A stretch of 64,000 nt of DNA from Utricularia gibba (taxonomy: Eukaryota > Streptophyta > Magnoliopsida > Lamiales > Lentibulariaceae): contig CM007990.1 of the NCBI GenBank assembly GCA_002189035.1, forward strand, positions 930,001 to 994,000, read 5' to 3'. Positions within the stretch are counted from its first letter, which is position 1; each line of letters begins with the position of its first letter. The notes beneath the pieces were generated by a model. That model worked only from the letters and a program-made list of their open reading frames with translations. It had not been told where the DNA came from and did not search any database. The position numbers were made by a program, and so were the translations under genes. This document shows, piece by piece, positions 57,032 through 64,000 of this stretch.

Positions 57032-59873
57032 ATGGTGAGGGGATTGCTGGGGAAGCTAGCTGCTCGATCTCTCTCGGCAGCCGGGAAGTGGCAGCAACAG
57101 CAGCTTAGACGCCTCAATATACATGAATATCAGGTTTCTTGTCACGTTCACTCGTCGGAGATCGATAAATGGATCCTAGGATCATGCTTGTTTGCCTAGG
57201 TTTTGTTTTCTGTATTGAGTCAATTCCAAGGGCGTAATATGGTTTTATGTCTGATTACGATTCATTTTATTATTGTTCCATGGTTTCTGAGGGCACATCG
57301 GACCCGGCTCTGGCCAAAAAATTTTATTTAATTTTACGTGGTATCAGGGAGCTGAGTTGATGAAAAAGCATGGTATCAACGTTCCAAGAGGTGTTGCAGT
57401 TGTTTCTGTCGATGAAGTCAAGAAGGCATTGAGTGAAGTGTTTCCAAACCATAGCGAGGTTGTAGAAAAAATTCAACTCCACAGTCTCTGATTCAATAAT
57501 TAGCATGCTTTTTGTCCATTTCCTGGGTTTTTAATGTGCCTTTACATATGGTTTGATGTGAGGAAGTGCTTATTTGCAGGTAGTCGTTAAGTCTCAAATC
57601 CTGGCTGGTGGGAGAGGGCTGGGAACATTCAAAAGTGGGCTTCAAGGTGGAGTTCATATTGTGAAGGCTGAACAAGTTCAAGAGATAGCTGGTATGGCTG
57701 AGAACATTTTTATATTGTTCAGAATTTCATGAAGTTTTTAGTTCAGTATATTTGTATTCTGCCTTGGAAGAGAAGGTTACAATGGTTCTTTTATCCTTGG
57801 TTGAGGAAATAGAGATGCAACGGACATAAGATAGAAAATAGAAGTTATTGTTTTTCTTGTTCACTGGATCATATGATGACCCATTGTGTTGGATAGTTTT
57901 ATTCTGAAATTTCATCTGAGTCGATCATTAATGGTGTTCACTGGAGTTCATAATATAATCCAGTCGACTGAACATTCTAGGATATGAACTAATGCCTTTG
58001 AGTGTTTTCAGGAAAGATGCTTGGGCAGATACTTGTTACTAAGCAAACAGGACCTCAAGGAAAAATTGTCAGCAAGGTATCCCCTGTTGGTGTGTTTTCT
58101 TGGTGTTGTGTGTGCTTAATCCGTGTTATGGGCTGATAAGAATGTATTTTTAATATGTCCTTTCAGGTCTATTTGGCTGAGAAATTATCACTTGTGAACG
58201 AGATGTATTTTGCTATCACTCTTGATCGCATTAGTGCTGGCCCAGTAAGTCCCTTGTGATCCGAAGGGTTTTCCACGAATCCCAGTGTATACTGAAATTT
58301 TTTTTCAACCTAGATGCTTTTCTTTCCTGAGTACAACTAAAACATAATTTTTTTTCAACGGCAACCTAGTACAACTAAATTATAATGGTCTTTAGTGGTA
58401 CAATACTCCTCTGAAGAAAATTTAGTTCTTCATCTGTTCTCGCAGATCATTATTGCTTGCAAAAAGGGTGGAACTAGCATTGAAGATCTTGCTGAGAAAC
58501 ATCCCGAACTGATTGTAAAGGTCAGATACATTTCATGGGTCAAAAATTTCCCAGTGTTCAGAACGGTTATTTCTTGCAAGTGGAGTGGCTTTTGCTGATG
58601 TAGTTCTACATTTTTCGTGTTTCCAGGTGCCTATTGATGTATTCACAGGAATTACTGACGAGGACGCAGCAAAGGTAGTTGATGGATTGTCACCCACCGT
58701 GGCAGACAGGAATGCTTCAATTGAACAAGTGAAGAAATTATATGAACTCTTCTGCAAATGCGACTGCACTCTTTTGGAGGTAATAATTTTGTTTTACGTC
58801 TTATTGCCATTGGAAATATGTTTCCTATTAATACTAAAAGTTTTTATTTTGGATGAGCCTGCATGAACTTAAACTGCTTCATTGAATGTGATCAATGACA
58901 GATTAACCCTATAGCAGAGACATCTGATAGCCAGTTGGTTGCTGCTGATGCAAAACTTAATTTCGATGACAATGCTTCTTTTCGTCAAAAAGACATATTT
59001 GCTCTCCGTGATCCTACACAGGAGGATCCTCGTGAGGTATTGCTGGATTGTTTGCATTTTCAGTGTGTGTTCTTGACTAAATGCATAATCCACTTGTATG
59101 TTCAGGTTGCTGCAGCGAAAGCTGACCTGAATTATATTGGTTTGGATGGTGAAATCGGATGCATGGTTAATGGTGCTGGACTAGCCATGGCAACTATGGA
59201 TATAATTAAACTGCATGGTGGAACTCCTGCCAATTTTCTTGATGTTGGCGGAAATGCCTCCGAAGGCCAGGTCATTGCGCTTTTTAATATGCAATTAAAT
59301 TCCATAATTCTTATTTCACCCTTCTGCCAGCTTTGTCGCCCATATGGTCATCTATTCCATATTCTTCTTTTCATATCGAACAGGTTGTAGAAGCATTTAA
59401 AATTTTAACCTCAGATGACAAAGTGAAGGCTATTCTCGTGAATATTTTTGGTGGAATAATGAAGTGTGACGTTATAGCAAGCGGGATCGTGAATGCTGCT
59501 AAACAGGTACAAAGATCTTTGCGAGCTTGTCATTAACGCCTCTCCAGCATGGTGAAACTTTGGAATTGAAGCCTAGGTTTCATGAGTTCTGGGCTATATT
59601 TTTTGTTGTCTCAGGTGAATCTGAAAGTTCCAGTGGTTGTCCGCCTGGAAGGAACCAATGTTGACCAAGGGAAGAGAATTCTCAAGGTAATACCGAAATA
59701 CAATTCCAAAATGGAATACACCATCAAAAAGCATACATGTATACATAGAGAGACATACGTTCATCTAATGACTTGATTGTCACGTTTGATATCAGGAAAG
59801 CGGCATGACTTTAATCACTGCCGAAGATCTGGATGATGCAGCTGAGAAAGCAGTCAAGGCCGCAGTTAACTAA
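57032..59873 (+). CDS. Succinate-CoA ligase [ADP-forming] subunit beta, mitochondrial
   Basis: The gene has about eleven exons with short introns and encodes about 420 residues. The start [20 protein letters not shown] is a mitochondrial presequence rich in Arg, Ser and Leu. The ATP-grasp part follows: [60 protein letters not shown] and [28 protein letters not shown] is the metal/nucleotide region. The C-terminal CoA-ligase part has [60 protein letters not shown] and [20 protein letters not shown]. The enzyme makes ATP from succinyl-CoA in the TCA cycle with the alpha subunit. The match to plant sequences is very close and no frame problem was seen. Part of intron 1 and exon 2 recurs upstream as a decayed copy. 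Confidence 0.96.
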
Positions 59874-60150
59874 TTCTTCACACCGCACTCATCTTGATGT
59901 TTACTGGTCTTACCACCGTTTTGATAAGAAAAACACACGAGCTGATGAATGAATTACTTATCGGCCTGAAAGGTTAACACTTGAAATTTCCATTGATTTG
60001 GTCTTTGTTTGGATCCATTCTATTTCTGTGCTACATGCAGATTGTTTTCCTTACAAAATTCTGACTCCCTTTGAGATTAGGAGAACTATCTACCCAAATA
60101 AGGTATAGAATTTGAGAAAAACCACATGAACTTAAGAATATGGTTCAGTC

Positions 60151-60989
60151 TCAGCTATCAGGTAGCGGTTGCTGTTCCTCGTTTGTTAAACCAGCAGCCG
60201 AGTCCTTCGTGCTTACAGAGCGTGAGGTTCCGCTTTCAGCATCTCTTGGCTTCTTTTTTCGGGTCTTCTTTGGGATCTCAGGCAGGTCACTTAGGGGCTC
60301 AGGTACAGGGCTGAGTTCGGCCGACAGCCGAGCAGCTCGTATACTGTCTTCTGATGAATCCTTGGAGGTGATTCGTCTAGAATGACGGGACTTTGTTGAC
60401 CCCTCTTTCTTCTTGATGGAATCACCATCGGCCTCGCCATGGCGACGCCGGGATGACCTCGACCCTTCAGATGAATCCCTCCTCCTTGGTTTGCCGCCGC
60501 TGCTGCTGCTCCTCAAATCTAAAGCATTTCTTTGGCATTCTATTCAAAAAAATTTGAACACCTTGCCTTTGTGGATGCAGACAGGGGGCGAATGAATGGA
60601 ATGTGCCTACCTATTTCAACCTTGTTGTCTCCGGTGGATGCTGGAGTCTCCGATGGGCATTTGAATCCTTCCATCTGCACCATGTTGACACGGTGAAGCC
60701 GTGTCGAGAAAGGCGAAAGCCAGATAGTTTGTCTAAACTAGATATATGCGCACCCAACTAGAAGGGGAGTCAACAGAGGAGGGTCCATCCCACCCAATAT
60801 GAGCAACATGCTTTACATCTGTAGGGAGGCCAATCTGCATCTCTTCTTCCTTCTCTTCCTCTGCATCAGAAACCTGAAGCATGACGCCATTGCGGTGGAG
60901 CAAAGACGACGACGACGAAGAAGAAGCTCACCAAACATATGAGAAATGTATCTGAGGCCTCTGAAGAGACCCTTCATCTTGGTCCCCAT
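60151..60989 (-). CDS. RIC protein (ROP-interactive CRIB motif-containing)
   Basis: Four exons. It begins [19 protein letters not shown] at 60989, the usual opening of the RIC9/10/11 group. Exon 2 holds an acidic run and the CRIB motif [19 protein letters not shown], which binds active ROP GTPases. A short [14 protein letters not shown] segment follows, then a long exon (about 60522-60151) of Ser/Arg/Lys-rich disordered sequence ending [19 protein letters not shown] proteins are effectors of ROP switches that steer actin, microtubules and polar growth at the plasma membrane. I chose the exon 2 acceptor so that MF joins [11 protein letters not shown] in phase. Confidence 0.88.
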
Positions 60990-61476
60990 GCTCTCTGTGC
61001 CTTTCTTGCCTGAATGCACTAACCTGGAGATGCCTGAATCCGTGCATGAGCTGATTTGAGCTGCTATGAGAGGAAACTCGTATCGGCTTGAGATCGAATC
61101 TTTGATCCAACAGGAGAATTCTTTTGATTGGATTCAACGAGAGGCTGTCTATCCATGGAATGGTTGTTTGAGGAAGAGAGGAAATGAAGGGGATTCTGAT
61201 TAGGCAGGCAGGAAAGGGAAAATGGTGCCTGTGCTTTAGAGCCTTCCGTTTCTAAGAGGCAAACACAAGGCAACCACCCAAACTAACCTCCCTTTTGTGA
61301 ATGCAACAAGTTTTCACCAAATGTACCATGAATTGCAAAATCAGTCTTATAAGCCTGATACACTCACAGTCGACTGATCAAAGCAATCAAAGCAGACCCT
61401 TGAGTTGCTTCAGGAACCAGTTTTCGACATTTATTGGTTATGGAGGCAGAGGCCAGACATAGTTTACGGTAGACAT
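60990..61476. other. Spacer between the RIC and GLTP genes (tandem, minus strand)
   Basis: It holds the RIC promoter and 5' UTR and the GLTP 3' UTR. No other feature is visible. Confidence 0.45.
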
Positions 61477-62669
61477 CTAAGATGCCTTGAGAGCATCCAT
61501 GCCAATGCTAGCCTGCAGAGTGAAGGAAAAAGAGCCATTGAACATTGGATTATAATCATTTTGGAAATTCTGGTATTCCTGCAACTCATCATATGCAAGA
61601 AATCTTACCAAGAACTTGTGGTTCTCCTCAAGAAATGGGGAGAAAGTGCAGCAGAACTTCTCCATATCACCATTAACATCACCAGATCCACCCACCACAT
61701 CTAGGAATTTCTTCCTGTCAGGAGCAAGCTTCATGGCAATCTGTCACATGTAAAAGAACCCAATGAGCACCCATGGTGCGGTGCGGTGCTGACTCCGATG
61801 GATCGGAAGGAAAGGAATCCTATTTGATTGCTCACCGTGAAGCTTGAACTGGCCAGCCAGCCATGCCATTGTTTCAGAGTCTTACTGTAGGAATCTGCGC
61901 ATGCTTGAGACAAGCTCCAGTCCTGATGCAGAAACAGATTCCTGAACAGCTCTAACAAGAAATCCATTGCCCTACATCATTCACACAAGAGAAAAGGATC
62001 ATGGCAGCTCTGAGGTAACTAGACATTGGTGATTTCCACCTTGTCAGCCACAGAAGTCCATTTGTACAACTCGAGGAGCCCTTGGCAGTTCTTTCATCTT
62101 CTTCTTGCACCATAGAGTATAAGTGGTTGTACTTCGTTGGATTTGAAGCATACTTGTTCTCTAATCTCTGCAAAACTCATGTATGACAATGTTTACAGGA
62201 TTCAATATTAGACACCTGAGTCAAAAAATGATGCTTATGTCTCAAGATGAAATGTATTCGAAACGAATAGCGAACCGTTATGTTGCCCCCAATATCAGAC
62301 TTCACAAGGACCATTGCGGATCCGAACTTATCTGCAGACATCCAAAACTAAAAACATAAAGCAGAGAGCTTAATAAATCCCATTGAAAAGGCAGATAGTT
62401 TTCATAATCTTCTCAGTTTTTCATTGTGAAACACCATTCTCCACTCATCTTAGATCTTCCAAGCTAGAAACTTAACACTCCCACACCCTTTTCAGAGAAG
62501 GTAGGAAGTATATGAAAGTGAAATGAAGATGGAATCAACTCCTGAACATACCTATAACTGGGAGGATAAGCTTGCAGACATCTAAGAACTGTTTAGTCAG
62601 AATCACTCCATCTTCTGACTTGACATGCTTCATTCCTTCCAGTGCAGGAGTGAAAGCTGTGCCTTCCAT
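61477..62669 (-). CDS. Glycolipid transfer protein (GLTP1-like)
   Basis: The gene has about six exons and encodes roughly 200 residues, the usual GLTP size. It starts MEGTAFTPALEGMKHVKSED, continues GVILTKQFLDVCKLILP, and then DKFGSAMVLVKSDIGGNI, which has the Asp and Lys of the sugar-headgroup site. Next come RLENKYASNPTKYNHLYSMV, the NGLLWLTR segment with its conserved Trp, AMDFLLELFRNLF, WHGWLASSSFT, IAMKLAPDRKKFLDVVGGSG and MEKFCCTFSPFLEENHKFL. The end is ASIGMDALKAS with TAG at 61479-61477. GLTPs move glycosphingolipids or glucosylceramides between membranes in the cytosol. Exon junctions I checked are GT-AG and in phase. Confidence 0.92.
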
Positions 62670-64000
62670 TATGTGCTTAGCTTCACAAATTACCCTTCAA
62701 GAACACAAGCAGTTCATAACATTTCTGCCCACAATTAAGACTAAACAGATGGTCTCCAGAAGAATAGCCGCAACACAACAAAGTCAAGACACGAGTGCCC
62801 TGATCCAGATTTTTTCAATCACATTTTTCGCGATTATTGGGAATCGAGGATAGTTGATCAAAATCTTCGCATTAAATAGTAAACACCCAAAAGATAACAT
62901 CGTGAAAAAATCATAAAAATCGCATCTTTCGTGATCAGAGAAACTGGAACATAAAGGAACTAGGTGAAGATCCGTACTCAGTGCGAAGATCTAGCAAAAA
63001 CACCACCAAGAACACAAACGGGTCGCGTCGCCGGCTTGTGGTTTTGATTCGGTTTCAGTCAACTTTCAAAGTGCATTTCTTTTTCCTATATTCTTCTGCT
63101 CCTTTATTCTATTCCAAGAGGCAAGAAATAACTTTGTTTAAAAAGGCAATAAACCTACATTTCCTTTCCCGTGGTTGTCTGGGAGCAATTCAGAAGCGTT
63201 CTCCATCGATAGATTTCTGTATTTGTTCGAAGAAAAATTGAACCTTTCATTTCATCAGTAATTTTTCTTCCTACGTGCAGGGGAAGATGCCCCTTTTAGC
63301 GATATCACGGTTCTGAAGATGATGCATGATCAACTTCCTCCCATTGGAAGGGGCACCTTTTGTTCCTTTTTTTGCAGAATGCCATTGTTCCAGCATAACG
63401 ATACGAGCCTGAGCAGACAAAAGAGCAGCAACCCTGTACCCAGATCAGCTGATTGCATAACGTTGGCTTCACCGTTCAGTGCAGCCATTTATCTTACCAT
63501 GGCAGTTACACAGCTGCATCTCGGATAGAACCCAAGTGCTAGTTAGGCGAGTGAGTCTCCATTTAAAAGTTTCAAGGTGAATCTGTGTTTGTACACGTGA
63601 AACTCAAATCCAATGAGTTGAATGCTATCTGGAGATCAGATGGTTCGGTATTTGTTTTTCTAGATACAAGATGTTGTCGTCATCAGCTTGTCTTTTTACA
63701 TACCAATAAGACTATCGATTTCTTGACTCGTACGAAGTTTGGTTCCAAAGATGACGAGAAAACATAAAACTTGTGAAGACACAAAAGGAAACAGATGACA
63801 GGATGAGCACGAGAAGCTTCCTAAAACAGAACGAGTTGCGGAAGAAGATGCATTGTACCTGAATACTCTTGTTATAACTACCTACAAGACATGTTAGAGA
63901 AATTTGTAGCTTCTCAAGGAACCTTAATCAATCATCGCACCCGCCCGCGTGTCTGCGCACTATATATCTGCGCCCCCACACACGCAATCCATCCCCAGAA
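62670..64000. other. Region without a recognised gene at the window end
   Basis: The first few hundred bases are the GLTP 5' leader and promoter. Open frames at 63319-63528 and 63585-63767 encode peptides with no motif I know. A gene may begin outside the window. Confidence 0.4.

Noticed and set aside
57339-57347. TGGTATCAG, like the tRNA-Met primer-binding site of an LTR retrotransposon
   Set aside because: It is the natural intron/exon boundary of SCS-beta (YQ-GAELM); no LTR, polypurine tract or gag-pol sequence is nearby.

Overview
This is a gene-dense stretch of nuclear DNA from a flowering plant, probably a core eudicot. The support is short GT-AG introns, AT-rich intergenic DNA, and plant-specific families: HD-Zip IV, a plastid sigma factor, REVEILLE MYB, RIC/CRIB, BTB-TAZ, RGLG, and the raffinose-synthase family. 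About 20 protein-coding genes lie in 64 kb. I see no rRNA, tRNA, CRISPR or prokaryotic features, and no intact autonomous transposon. The species cannot be told from the sequence.

Layout. 51-2448 (-): a conserved plant protein of unknown function and a BPS1-like protein. 3202-11431 (-): SMC5, about 30 exons, head to head with 11766-13246 (+), a SIG4-like plastid sigma factor. The 334-bp gap between them carries an E2F-type site and two G-boxes. 13979-14302 (+): a small FAM32A-like Lys-rich protein. 16003-17465 (+): a REVEILLE-type one-repeat MYB. 18962-21781 (-): an HDG11-type HD-Zip IV factor. 22.4-25.1 kb is AT-rich. 26868-28994 (+): glutamate decarboxylase. 30734-31706 (+): a subgroup-21 R2R3-MYB. 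31906-37246 (-): NRDE2. 37602-41164 (-): a TPR protein. 43931-45356 (+): a BTB/TAZ protein. 45690-48952 (-): a SIP1/RFS1-type galactosyltransferase. 50072-50408 (+): a possible small membrane protein. 50729-53024 (-): an RGLG E3 ligase. 53.5-55.9 kb is AT-rich and holds nested repeats. 55970-56560 (+): an unknown membrane protein. 57032-59873 (+): succinyl-CoA ligase beta. 60151-60989 (-): a RIC protein. 61477-62669 (-): a glycolipid transfer protein.

The genes do not form one pathway. They are ordinary single-gene eukaryotic units: chromatin and RNA maintenance (SMC5, NRDE2), transcription (SIG, RVE, HDG, MYB), metabolism (GAD, RFS, SCS-beta, GLTP), and signalling (BT, RGLG, RIC).

I found no convincing novel biological system. 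The most notable pattern is a set of single-base frame breaks in conserved coding regions. They are clear in GAD and the raffinose-synthase-like gene, likely in the FAM32A-like gene, and possible in RVE and BT. All lie at or near G or C runs, which suggests homopolymer errors in the assembly, with real gene decay as the alternative. Other notable items are a GC-AG intron in the HD-Zip gene, a decayed copy of the SCS-beta intron 1/exon 2 region carrying a Tourist-like MITE, a 146-bp foldback beside it, and a 90-bp tandem duplication across the stop codon of the TPR gene.
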